Shown in pieces: positions 17,353 through 25,233 of a stretch of 40,401 nucleotides of DNA. The stretch's first letter is position 1, and the number at the start of each line of letters is the position of its first letter. A model generated the notes under the pieces. The model ran no database searches. It worked only from the letters and a program-made list of their open reading frames with translations, and was not told the DNA's origin. The translations under genes were made by a program, and so were the position numbers. Source of the DNA: Marinomonas sp. KMM3893 (GTDB lineage Bacteria; Pseudomonadota; Gammaproteobacteria; Pseudomonadales; Marinomonadaceae); contig NZ_SJSC01000011.1 in NCBI RefSeq assembly GCF_004352855.1, forward strand, positions 1 through 40,401, given 5' to 3'.

Positions 17353-17391
17353 GGAGTAGAGCGGCGTGTGTTGCCCTACTCCATCTCGTCT
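17353..17391 (+). terminator. possible attenuator hairpin before cydA
   Basis: GGAGTAG (17353-17359) pairs with CTACTCC (17376-17382), with a further GGC/GCC inside, followed by a T-rich stretch. It lies between the small ORF and cydA and could lower transcription into the oxidase genes. Confidence 0.45.
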
Positions 17392-17413
17392 TTTGTTTTA
17401 CTTAGGTATCACT

Positions 17414-18829
17414 ATGGAACATTTTGACTCAGCGATGCTATCGCGTATTCAATTCGCTTTTACCGTCAGCTTTCATATTATTTTTCCAACCATCACCATC
17501 GGCTTGGCGACCTTAATCGCCATCTGGGAAGCTCTATGGTTGAAAACCAACGACCCTCGCTATTTGCAGCTGGCTAAATTTTGGATCAAACCGTTCGCCA
17601 TCACCTTTGGGATGGGCGTGGTCGGTGGGATCGTTATGTCTTATGAGTTTGGGACGAACTTTTCCAAATTCTCTGAAATTGCAGGACCAGTGCTTGGGCC
17701 ATTACTGGCCTACGAAGTATTGACCGCCTTCTTCCTTGAAGCCGGCTTTTTGGGTGTCATGCTGTTTGGTTGGCAACGAGTCGGTCGCAAAGTCCATTTC
17801 CTTTCGACTCTGGTCGTCGCCATCGGCACCTGGATTTCTTCGACCTGGATCATGGCCGCTAACTCTTGGATGCAAACACCGCAAGGCTACAAAATAGTCG
17901 ACGGTGTTTTCCATGTAGACAGCTGGATGCAAGTTATTTTTAACCCTTCTTTCCCAATTCGTCTGACGCACATGTTATTGGCTTCGCTGATCACTGCTTC
18001 ATTGCTGGTCGCTGGGGTAAGCGCGTTTTACTTGTTGAAGAAAAAGCATATGAATTTCTCCAAAAAAGGGCTTTCCATGACCATGTGGATGCTCTTGGTG
18101 CTGACTATTTTACAGGTCAAAATTGGGGATCAATCTGGCTTAGAAGTGAAAGAACACCAGCCAGCGAAATTGGCCGCAATAGAAGGTATTTGGGAAGCTC
18201 AAGAAAGCGAAGTGCCATTACTGCTATTCGCGATGCCAAACATGCAAACTGAAGAAAATGATTACCAACTGGGTATTCCGCACCTTGGTAGCCTTATTCT
18301 GACTCACACATTGGACGGCTCCGTCACAGGCCTAAAAGCCTTTCCAAAAGAAGATCGACCTTATGTGCCGTTGGTGTTTTGGTCGTTCCGCGTGATGGTG
18401 GGGCTCGGCATGGGCATGGTCGCGATTGCCTTGGCCGCCTTGTTGTTACGCCGCAAGGGCAGACTCTATGAAAATAAATGGTTCTTACGTGCCGTGACTT
18501 TTTTCACACCAATGGGGGTGGTGGCAACCATTGCCGGTTGGTATGTCGCAGAAACAGGCCGTCAACCTTGGGTTATTTATAACCTGATACGAACCTCTGA
18601 TGTGGTCTCACCACTGCCTGCTGAGCGCGTGCTGTTTTCGTTGACTATGTTTGTAGTGATCTACTTTCTACTGTCTCTTGTCTATCTCTACTTTATGCGC
18701 AAATTGATTCGTAAAGGACCGCCTAAAATGGCGACCCTAGAAAAACACCTTATTGGCATGAACGCTCCCGGCTATGCTCTGGCATGGGTGAAAAACTTGA
18801 AACATGAAGATCACGAAGGAGAGAAGTAA
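17414..18829 (+). CDS. cydA: cytochrome bd-type quinol oxidase subunit I (CioA-like)
   Basis: A 471-residue multi-span subunit that binds haems b558, b595 and d and oxidises quinol. H21 in SFHIIFPTITIG fits the conserved haem ligand; GDQSGLEVKEHQPAKLAAIEG and GRQPWVIYNLIRT are the quinol-loop and family signatures. The quinol loop is short and the sequence is of the cyanide-insensitive (Cio) rather than E. coli CydA type. I chose ATG 17414: upstream codons back to 17366 are in frame but lie in the leader hairpin. Its stop overlaps cydB by 1 nt. Control is probably by the upstream sigma-54 promoter and FNR box. Confidence 0.96.
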   Translation: MEHFDSAMLSRIQFAFTVSFHIIFPTITIGLATLIAIWEALWLKTNDPRYLQLAKFWIKPFAITFGMGVVGGIVMSYEFGTNFSKFSEIAGPVLGPLLAYEVLTAFFLEAGFLGVMLFGWQRVGRKVHFLSTLVVAIGTWISSTWIMAANSWMQTPQGYKIVDGVFHVDSWMQVIFNPSFPIRLTHMLLASLITASLLVAGVSAFYLLKKKHMNFSKKGLSMTMWMLLVLTILQVKIGDQSGLEVKEHQPAKLAAIEGIWEAQESEVPLLLFAMPNMQTEENDYQLGIPHLGSLILTHTLDGSVTGLKAFPKEDRPYVPLVFWSFRVMVGLGMGMVAIALAALLLRRKGRLYENKWFLRAVTFFTPMGVVATIAGWYVAETGRQPWVIYNLIRTSDVVSPLPAERVLFSLTMFVVIYFLLSLVYLYFMRKLIRKGPPKMATLEKHLIGMNAPGYALAWVKNLKHEDHEGEK

Positions 18830-19824
18830 TGGATTTACCTTTATTTTATTTCTTAGTACTGGGATTCTGCATTTTCATGTACGTCTGTCTTGATGGCTTT
18901 GATCTGGGCATCGGCATCTTATACCCCTGGTTTGATAAACCAGGGGAGCGCGATCACTTAATGCTGTCTATTTCACACGTTTGGGATGGCAATGAAACTT
19001 GGCTCGTCATGGGTGGCGCCCTGCTCTATGGCATTTTCCCTGCGGCGTACGCGGGCTTATTGTCTATTTTGTACATTCCCTTAATGCTGATGCTGTTTTC
19101 TTTGATATTCCGCGGTGTGGCCTTTGAATATCGCTTTAAATCTGATCGCTCGCGTCCGTATTGGGATTTTGCGTTCAGCGCAGGTTCCGCGGTGGCGGCG
19201 TTCTGCCAAGGCTTGGTGTTGGGAACCATAGTGCAAGGGATTCCAGAAGGCAGTGAAGCTATGTCTAGTCTGCACTGGATCACGCCTTTCACCATTTTTA
19301 CAGGCTTTGCTGTGATGGCTGGGTATGCCATGTTAGCGGCGTGTTACCTCTATATGAAATCACGTGGCGTGATCCAAGCTCACGCCGCCAAATTGGCTAA
19401 AGTCTTGTTGGTCATGGTGATGATTGCCATGGCCGTAGTCAGCATTTGGACGGTATTCACTCAACCAGACATCAAGGAGCGTTGGTTCTCAGGTAGTCAC
19501 TTCTTATACCTAGCGCCACTGCCTATCTTGTGTTTGATCGCCGCCGTTGTGTCTTGGAAAGATTTGCACAGCCATCGCCATGAAGCGCGCCCATTTTGGT
19601 GTGGCATTCTGCTTTTCTTATTAGGACTAGCAGGCTTGGTAGTCAGTGTATTCCCTTACTTGATTCCACATCAATTAACCTTATGGCAAGCCGCATCGCC
19701 TACCACCAGCCTTGAGTTCTTATTGCCTGGCGTGTGTATTTTTATCCCTGTGATATGCATCTACACCTTATGGGGATACCGTGTCTTTTCGGGGAAAGTC
19801 GAAGACTATCAGGAGGGTTACTAA
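18829..19824 (+). CDS. cydB: cytochrome bd-type quinol oxidase subunit II
   Basis: A 331-residue membrane protein with about eight or nine helices. It starts with the family pattern FLVLGFCIFMYVCLDGFDLGIGIL and contains HVWDGNETWLVMGGALLYG, both typical of CydB/CioB. It forms the heterodimer with subunit I; quinol oxidation at the periplasmic side reduces oxygen to water. It is translationally coupled to cydA (TAATG overlap), and the third small subunit starts 1 bp after its stop. Confidence 0.96.
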   Translation: MDLPLFYFLVLGFCIFMYVCLDGFDLGIGILYPWFDKPGERDHLMLSISHVWDGNETWLVMGGALLYGIFPAAYAGLLSILYIPLMLMLFSLIFRGVAFEYRFKSDRSRPYWDFAFSAGSAVAAFCQGLVLGTIVQGIPEGSEAMSSLHWITPFTIFTGFAVMAGYAMLAACYLYMKSRGVIQAHAAKLAKVLLVMVMIAMAVVSIWTVFTQPDIKERWFSGSHFLYLAPLPILCLIAAVVSWKDLHSHRHEARPFWCGILLFLLGLAGLVVSVFPYLIPHQLTLWQAASPTTSLEFLLPGVCIFIPVICIYTLWGYRVFSGKVEDYQEGY

Positions 19825-19825
19825 G

Positions 19826-19960
19826 ATGTGGAAAACACTCAAAGCAAAAGCCGATAACCTCAAACCATGGCAATGGTTCTGCTTGCTCTACTTAGGGGGA
19901 TTTGTTGGTGTTTTACTGATCTCACAAGTTATGAACTTGGCGGTGTTATTGTTTATTTAA
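19826..19960 (+). CDS. small single-span subunit of bd oxidase (DUF2474/CydX-like)
   Basis: A 44-residue protein: a basic N-terminus (MWKTLKAKADNLKP), then tryptophans (WQW) and one membrane helix (about 18-42). Its position directly after cydB, with AGGAGG inside the cydB end, and its form match the small CydX/DUF2474 proteins that stabilise bd oxidases. Assignment to a precise family is uncertain. Confidence 0.75.
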   Translation: MWKTLKAKADNLKPWQWFCLLYLGGFVGVLLISQVMNLAVLLFI

Positions 19961-19981
19961 AGCCGTCAAAAACATAACTAT

Positions 19982-20006
19982 AAAGCGGCTTTCGAGCCGC
20001 TTTTTT
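19982..20006 (+). terminator. rho-independent terminator of the cyd operon
   Basis: AAGCGGCT pairs with AGCCGCTT around TTCG and is followed by a T-run. It is 22 bp after the small subunit. Confidence 0.93.
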
Positions 20007-20117
20007 AACGCCTATTTTTCACCACATAGGGGCTGCTTTCTTGTATAAATAGTCAATACGGTTTAGCTTTCTTACTACAAAGCCCTTTTTTCTGCGGCTT
20101 TTTTATTGGAGGCACTC

Positions 20118-20804
20118 ATGTCTGCAAAATTTTCTATTGAACTAGAGTCATTTCACAAAATCTCCGCCATACCCAACGCATGGACTCGTCCACAATTCCT
20201 CGCTCTCATGACATTAATGGAGTTAGAGGATGGCCTAGAAGAGTTAACCGATGCCGAGCTGAAAGACATGTGTCTCATGTCTTTAAACGATTTAGCCCCA
20301 GCTGACGCCGCCAATGTCGTGTTAACGTCGCTTTTCTCTGACGATGTGACCCCAGGTAAAATCGATCAATTGAGCCATGAAATGGCCGATGATAGATTAT
20401 GGGAAGAATACTCAGATTGCCAATTTCATGAACGCTTTTTTAATGCCTATGGCTTATTACGCGAAGCCTTTAACGGCATCTTTGCGCAACCGACTGGCGT
20501 CGACTTTAGCATCACCCTTCATGCTAAAAATGCCTCTGATCTTGAGCTCCTTGATACCGACTTAGCCGCTAATTTAGTTCGTTTGTTGTCCTGTGGCCTA
20601 GACGATAACGGCTTAATGCACCGCCTCTATGAAGAACAACTCAATGGCGATGACTTCCCGCAAGCCTCTGGGATTTTGTGGCAAATCGAAACACTTGCTA
20701 GCGAGAAGCATGAGCGTAAATTTAAGATGATCAGCTCTTCTTTTTGGTTTGGTGTTTTGGAAAATTACGACTCATTTGACGCAATACTCACACCACAAAG
20801 TTAA
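20118..20804 (+). CDS. uncharacterised acidic protein
   Basis: A 228-residue protein I do not recognise. It is strongly acidic in its first half (MELEDGLEELTDAELKDM) and mostly helical by appearance, with no signal peptide, no membrane segment and no cysteine cluster. The segment HERFFNAYGLLREAFNG is the most distinctive. I chose ATG 20118, because GGAGG lies 5 nt upstream. It has its own terminator-like structure downstream and stands alone between the bd oxidase and the sulfhydrylase gene, so context gives no function. Confidence 0.8.
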   Translation: MSAKFSIELESFHKISAIPNAWTRPQFLALMTLMELEDGLEELTDAELKDMCLMSLNDLAPADAANVVLTSLFSDDVTPGKIDQLSHEMADDRLWEEYSDCQFHERFFNAYGLLREAFNGIFAQPTGVDFSITLHAKNASDLELLDTDLAANLVRLLSCGLDDNGLMHRLYEEQLNGDDFPQASGILWQIETLASEKHERKFKMISSSFWFGVLENYDSFDAILTPQS

Positions 20805-20816
20805 TCGCCTGTTTGT

Positions 20817-20883
20817 GAGCAAGGCTATCTAGTCGCGTGAAGGCACCTTGATCATACGCGTCATAGCCATTGCTCGCGTTTTT
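20817..20883 (+). terminator. imperfect stem-loop terminator
   Basis: GAGCA-A-GGCTAT (from 20817) pairs with ATAGCC-AT-TGCTC (to 20875), and GCGTTTTT follows. The loop is long and contains further pairing (CGCG). It probably ends the gene at 20118. Confidence 0.55.
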
Positions 20884-20952
20884 CTAACACGCCATGTCGC
20901 GTTAATATGGTGCTGTTAGATCCCCCCAATAATAAGACTAGGATTGCTTACA

Positions 20953-22230
20953 ATGAAATTAGAATCACTTGCTCTTCATCATGGTTACACCTCTGAAGAA
21001 ACCACCAAAGCCGCTGCGGTTCCCATTTATCAAACCACGTCCTATACCTTTGACGACACACAGCATGGCGCGGACCTGTTTGACTTAAAAGTACCTGGCA
21101 ATATTTACACCCGCATCATGAACCCAACCACCGACGTGCTAGAGCAACGCGTCGCTGCGATGGAAGGTGGCATTGCAGGTCTAGCAGTGGCGTCTGGAAT
21201 GTCGGCGATTACCTACGCGATTGAGTGTATTTGTGATGTTGGCTCTAACATTATTAGCACCAGCCAACTGTATGGCGGTACTTACAATCTATTTGCCCAC
21301 AGTTTTCCGCGCCGCGGAATCGAAGCGCGTATGGTGTCTGCCGATGACTTTGCCGGTTTTGAAGCCGCCATCGATGACAACACCAAAGCGATCTTTTGTG
21401 AGTCCATTGGCAACCCAGCGGGCAATATTGTCGATATCGAAGCACTGGCGGCCATTGCCAACAAACACGGTATTCCTCTGATTGTGGATAACACAGTGGC
21501 AACCCCATTTTTGTGCCGTCCATTCGAGCTAGGCGCGCACATTGTGGTGCATTCCTTAACAAAATACATTGCGGGTCACGGCACCACCGTCGGCGGCATG
21601 ATTGTCGATTCTGGTAAATTTGACTGGGCCGCCAACAAAGAACGCTTCCCAATGATGAACGAGCCAGACCCTTCCTACCATGACGTGGTGTACACCGAAG
21701 CATTAGGCGCGGCGGCGTACATAGGTCGTTGTCGCGTAGTGCCACTGCGCAACACTGGCTCGGCGTTGTCGCCACACAGTGCATTCTTAATCATGCAAGG
21801 GCTTGAAACATTGGGCTTACGCATGGAGCGTCATTGTTCTAATGCGGAAAAATTAGCCGCCTACCTACAGAGTCACGAGAAAGTAAACTGGGTCAATTAC
21901 GCGGCGCTTCCAGACAGCCCATACCATGCCCTCAGTCAGCGTATCACCAGTGGTAAAGCCTCTGGCGTGTTGAGTTTTGGCGTGAAAGGTGGCTTGGTTG
22001 CTGGCACGCAATTTATCGATGCGTTAAAAATGGTATTACGACTGGTAAACATTGGCGATGCGAAATCCCTTGCTTGCCACCCAGCGACCACGACGCACCG
22101 TCAATTGAATGAAGAAGAGCTCACCAAAGCGGGAGTCAGCACCGACTTAATCCGTATTTCTGTCGGCATTGAGAACATTGAAGACATTATTGCCGATATT
22201 AGCCAAGCGTTAGACGCGGTAAATGGTTAA
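20953..22230 (+). CDS. metY: O-acetylhomoserine (or O-acetylserine) sulfhydrylase
   Basis: A 425-residue PLP enzyme of the Cys/Met metabolism family, with the length and signatures of the MetY group (AAVPIYQTTSYTF; GNIYTRIMNPTTDVLEQRVAAMEGG). The PLP lysine is K204 in HSLTKYIAGHGT, and D179 (IVDNTVATPF) contacts the pyridine nitrogen. It makes homocysteine from O-acetylhomoserine and sulfide. The ATG at 20953 follows AGGA at about 9 nt. The next gene on the same strand is an exporter of O-acetylserine/cysteine, consistent with sulfur amino acid metabolism. No SAM riboswitch or MetJ-box array is visible upstream. Confidence 0.95.
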   Translation: MKLESLALHHGYTSEETTKAAAVPIYQTTSYTFDDTQHGADLFDLKVPGNIYTRIMNPTTDVLEQRVAAMEGGIAGLAVASGMSAITYAIECICDVGSNIISTSQLYGGTYNLFAHSFPRRGIEARMVSADDFAGFEAAIDDNTKAIFCESIGNPAGNIVDIEALAAIANKHGIPLIVDNTVATPFLCRPFELGAHIVVHSLTKYIAGHGTTVGGMIVDSGKFDWAANKERFPMMNEPDPSYHDVVYTEALGAAAYIGRCRVVPLRNTGSALSPHSAFLIMQGLETLGLRMERHCSNAEKLAAYLQSHEKVNWVNYAALPDSPYHALSQRITSGKASGVLSFGVKGGLVAGTQFIDALKMVLRLVNIGDAKSLACHPATTTHRQLNEEELTKAGVSTDLIRISVGIENIEDIIADISQALDAVNG

Positions 22231-22270
22231 TTTATTTCCGTTATAGTGGAAAAATATAGATAAACAAAAC

Positions 22271-22303
22271 AAAGGGTTACTGAAAAGTAACCCTTTCTAT
22301 TTT
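22271..22303 (+). terminator. rho-independent terminator after metY
   Basis: AAAGGGTTAC pairs with GTAACCCTTT around a 6-base loop, followed by CTATTTT. Confidence 0.88.
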
Positions 22304-22410
22304 GGCGACCTTCGCTGTATCTTTCATTCTTTGTGCATCTGTACATTGGCGCTTGTTGGTAAACAACGTAAGCTAACAAACCCAACCACCTTTGCTTCAA
22401 GGAATTTGAA

Positions 22411-23313
22411 ATGACCCGTAGGGATATGTTGATCGCACTCGCTATTATTATTGCATGGGGTCTGAATTTCGTTGTCATTGCTTGGGGGTTAGACGACCTT
22501 CCCCCGATGATGTTGGGTGGTTTACGGTTCTTAATGGTGGCGGTGATTGGCTCGCTCTTTTTCAAGCGTCCAAAAACGCCACTTAAATGGTGGTTTTTAT
22601 ACGCCCTTCCTCTCAGCTTTGGCCAGTTTGCCTTTTTATTTAGCGCGATGAAATTCGGAATGCCAGCAGGGTTAGCGTCTCTTGTTTTGCAGTCTCAGGC
22701 GATTTTTACACTGCTCTTTGCCGTTGTGTTCTTAAAAGAAAGCGTTCGCCCTTATCAGGTCATTGCTATTGCCATTGCCGCCGGCGGCCTGGCTACCATC
22801 GCCCTTGAAAATGACAACACCAGCATGACCTTGATTGGTTTTGGCTTAACCTTAGTGGCTGCCACCTGTTGGGCATTAGGCAATATCAGCACCAAGGTGA
22901 TTAGTAAAAAAGGCTATCACGCTAACGTCAACTTGGTCATTTGGAGCTGCTGGATTCCACCGCTGCCTTTCTTCGTTTGCTCGTGGTTTATTGATGGCTC
23001 CGATGTCATGGTACAAAGCCTACAAAACATCAATTGGGGCACCATGGCGACTTTGGCCTATTTATCCATTTTTGCAACCGTGGCCGGTTATGGGTTATGG
23101 AGCTACTTGATGTCTCGCTATCCAGCCGCGACCATTGCTCCTCTCACACTTGGCGTCCCTGTCGTTGGTCTCACCACGTCGGCTATTTTACTGTCTGAAT
23201 ACATCAGTCCACTGCAATGGATTGGCATCTTGTTCGTTCTGTTAGGGCTAATACTCAACACGCTAGGTGGGCGCTTACTGGCTCGTAGAACCAGTAAGCA
23301 AACGCTGGTTTAA
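22411..23313 (+). CDS. eamA: EamA, O-acetylserine/cysteine exporter
   Basis: A 300-residue DMT transporter with ten hydrophobic segments. It follows E. coli EamA closely: WGLNFVVIAWGLDDLPPMMLGGLRF near the start is the match region (residues 10-34), then SFGQFAFLF, KFGMPAGLASLVLQ and VPVVGL. The known role is export of cysteine pathway intermediates across the inner membrane. AAGGA precedes ATG 22411. It lies after the sulfhydrylase but behind a terminator, so it has its own promoter. Its 3' end overlaps the convergent channel gene by 4 nt. Confidence 0.9.
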   Translation: MTRRDMLIALAIIIAWGLNFVVIAWGLDDLPPMMLGGLRFLMVAVIGSLFFKRPKTPLKWWFLYALPLSFGQFAFLFSAMKFGMPAGLASLVLQSQAIFTLLFAVVFLKESVRPYQVIAIAIAAGGLATIALENDNTSMTLIGFGLTLVAATCWALGNISTKVISKKGYHANVNLVIWSCWIPPLPFFVCSWFIDGSDVMVQSLQNINWGTMATLAYLSIFATVAGYGLWSYLMSRYPAATIAPLTLGVPVVGLTTSAILLSEYISPLQWIGILFVLLGLILNTLGGRLLARRTSKQTLV

Positions 23314-24158
23314 CGCTCTTTTTTAGATCCGTCTTTTTCTTGCTGCTGGGCGTCTAGTGTATCCGCTAGGCGCGCGACTTGCTTTTGCAGTTCACTGATT
23401 TGAGTCACCAAGGCTTGGTGGTTGTTTTCTTGTGCGTCGTGTTCTTTTTCAGCGGTTTCTCGCGTCATCACATCAAGCACCACACCCACCATCATATTCA
23501 AGAAGACAAACGCGGTTAGGAAGATAAAGACCACATAAAAAATCCAACTTAATGGGTACACTTCCATTGTTTCGTACATGACATCGGTCCAATCTTCAAA
23601 GGTAGCGACACGAAACAAGGTCAACATAGAAATGGCGATATCGCCCCATAACTTGTCGTTAATATGCTCGAAAAAGATCGAACCTACCGCCGCAAAGATA
23701 TAGAAGATAATAAACATCAGCAGGGCAATGTAGCCCATTTTAGGAATGGCTTTGATCAGCGCATTAATCAAAAAGCGCAAATCAGGAATAATAGAAACAA
23801 GACGTAAAACGCGGAATACTCTCAACAATCGCGCCACCAGCACCATGTCCGTATCTGACATGGGCACTAAGCTGCCAATCACAATGATCGTATCAAACAC
23901 ATTCCAAGGGTCTTTAAAGAAGCGCCACCTGTCATCGCACGCTAAAAAACGTAAGCTCACTTCAACCAAAAAGAAGACGGTAATGAAGGTATCTAGATAA
24001 TTAATCGCCAGTTCGACACCAGAGGGTAACGAGTAGGTTTTAGCCCCTACCGTCAGCGCCGCAATAATAATGATGCTGATAATAAAACCCTGGAACCAAA
24101 CGCTTCTTTCAACTCGCTTTACCAGCGCGAAGGCATTGCCTGAACGACTCATTTCCAT
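23310..24158 (-). CDS. bacterial voltage-gated cation channel (NaChBac/BacNav-like)
   Basis: A 282-residue six-helix ion channel that should form a homotetramer. S1-S3 occupy about 22-100. S4 has arginines every third residue (R110, R113, R116, R119). The pore helix leads to the filter T186-F-E-D-W-T-D192, unlike the TLESWS-type filter of characterised sodium channels. S6 is about 202-230 (FLNMMVGVVLDVM). A C-terminal coiled coil (about 245-275, ISELQKQVARLADTLDAQQQ) is typical for tetramer assembly in this family. The extra acidic residues in the filter hint at calcium permeation. Start ATG 24158; ATG 24152 is possible. Confidence 0.92.
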   Translation of the reverse strand: MEMSRSGNAFALVKRVERSVWFQGFIISIIIIAALTVGAKTYSLPSGVELAINYLDTFITVFFLVEVSLRFLACDDRWRFFKDPWNVFDTIIVIGSLVPMSDTDMVLVARLLRVFRVLRLVSIIPDLRFLINALIKAIPKMGYIALLMFIIFYIFAAVGSIFFEHINDKLWGDIAISMLTLFRVATFEDWTDVMYETMEVYPLSWIFYVVFIFLTAFVFLNMMVGVVLDVMTRETAEKEHDAQENNHQALVTQISELQKQVARLADTLDAQQQEKDGSKKER

Positions 24159-24276
24159 TAATTTCTCTACCTAAATAAACTCACAAGAACCCGACATGAA
24201 AGACCTTCAAGTCGTTGCTAAGTTCAGCATACCAGAAGAAAATAATCGTTTTTATGGCATCGCATCAGAAAAAGGA

Positions 24277-24552
24277 TTAAGTCCGTTTAACGCGGACCAC
24301 TTTCATGATTTCCACAGGAATTCCGGCGACCATTTCTTGAGTGGGGTAATAGGTTAGATTAACGCGTGCACCACGTAATGTTCGGTATTTGCCTTGGCGT
24401 TTGAAACGAAAAGGGACATCGTAGCCTTCAATCATTAAGGTGTGCTGAATCCAGTCGTCCTGTGCACGCTGAACATGAGATTTGACTTTGAGCACATCCG
24501 ATTGAATAAGCTCATCGTTTTTCTTTAGTAACGCTTTTGGGTCAGACTGCAT
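24277..24552 (-). CDS. conserved-looking hypothetical protein, 91 aa
   Basis: A small basic protein I cannot assign. The N-terminal half is helical and charged (DPKALLKKNDELIQSDVLKVKSHV is the region, residues 4-27); the second half looks like beta strands (PFRFKRQGKYRTLRGARVNLTYYP). There is no signal peptide or membrane segment. It starts at ATG 24552 behind a GAGCGAG-type site. It lies between the channel and the MscS-like gene on the same strand, 89 bp after the latter, and may be co-transcribed. Confidence 0.7.
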   Translation of the reverse strand: MQSDPKALLKKNDELIQSDVLKVKSHVQRAQDDWIQHTLMIEGYDVPFRFKRQGKYRTLRGARVNLTYYPTQEMVAGIPVEIMKVVRVKRT

Positions 24553-24641
24553 AGCTCGCTCTCTATTCTGAAGGATGAGAGAGATTGATTATGACACAAA
24601 ATCCTATGCAGCTGAAAATATTGATTGTTTTTTGTTCGATT

Positions 24642-25187
24642 TTAGACGTCTTGTTTCTCTTCTAGTTTGTCCATTAACTTACTCATGCCACGAGCGGCTT
24701 TTTCATCAATAAAGCGAATTACCGGCTTTTGCAAAATCAAACTATTTGGGTAAGTAACGACATCTCCTGACAACCTTTTAATAATCACATGGAAGCTAGA
24801 TATATCGATTATTTGGCCTAAAATTTCGTCGTCTTTATCCACAACCTTCACCCAATCGCCAACGTGATAGGGAAAACCAAAGAAGATAATCAAACTCGCA
24901 GTGATGTTACTTAGGATCGACCATTGGGCAAATAAAGCGATGCCCACAACCGCAAACACAGAAGAAAAGAACACTTCCAGCTGCCCGTAACCTACGCCCA
25001 TAATCAAACACGTCAGCAGTACACCAATGGCAATCAAGCCTAGCTGAAGCATTTTAATCACATAGCTCACTCGCACATCTGCAACGGCTTTCTTTCTGCC
25101 AAATAACACAATGCTATTGCTTATAATGCGGCTAATAATGATAAAGCCGATGACCAGTAATATGACTAACCCAATTTGTAAAATCAT
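24642..25187 (-). CDS. small MscS-type mechanosensitive channel domain protein
   Basis: A 181-residue protein. Three hydrophobic segments fill residues 1-110; the third has the MscS pore pattern (FAVVGIALFAQWSILSNITASLII, within residues 78-101), followed by the beta domain start (FPYHVGDWVKVVD) and YPNSLILQKPVIRF. It is shorter than E. coli MscS (286 aa) because the C-terminal vestibule is much reduced. It is probably an inner-membrane osmotic safety channel; gating is untested. ATG 25187 has GAGAAG just upstream. The AEC transporter gene lies 46 bp upstream on the same strand. Confidence 0.85.
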   Translation of the reverse strand: MILQIGLVILLVIGFIIISRIISNSIVLFGRKKAVADVRVSYVIKMLQLGLIAIGVLLTCLIMGVGYGQLEVFFSSVFAVVGIALFAQWSILSNITASLIIFFGFPYHVGDWVKVVDKDDEILGQIIDISSFHVIIKRLSGDVVTYPNSLILQKPVIRFIDEKAARGMSKLMDKLEEKQDV

Positions 25188-25233
25188 TGTCTTCTCTTAA
25201 TATCTCTTATCATTTCAACAGCACCTTGTTTTT

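Noticed and set aside
20805..20952. SAM riboswitch upstream of metY
   Set aside because: The only structure is the terminator-like stem of the preceding gene; no SAM-I or SAM-II core is recognisable.
21254..21784. 176-codon open frame on the minus strand inside metY
   Set aside because: It is antisense to a clearly conserved enzyme, has a composition unlike protein (many Cys, Arg, Trp) and no ribosome site.
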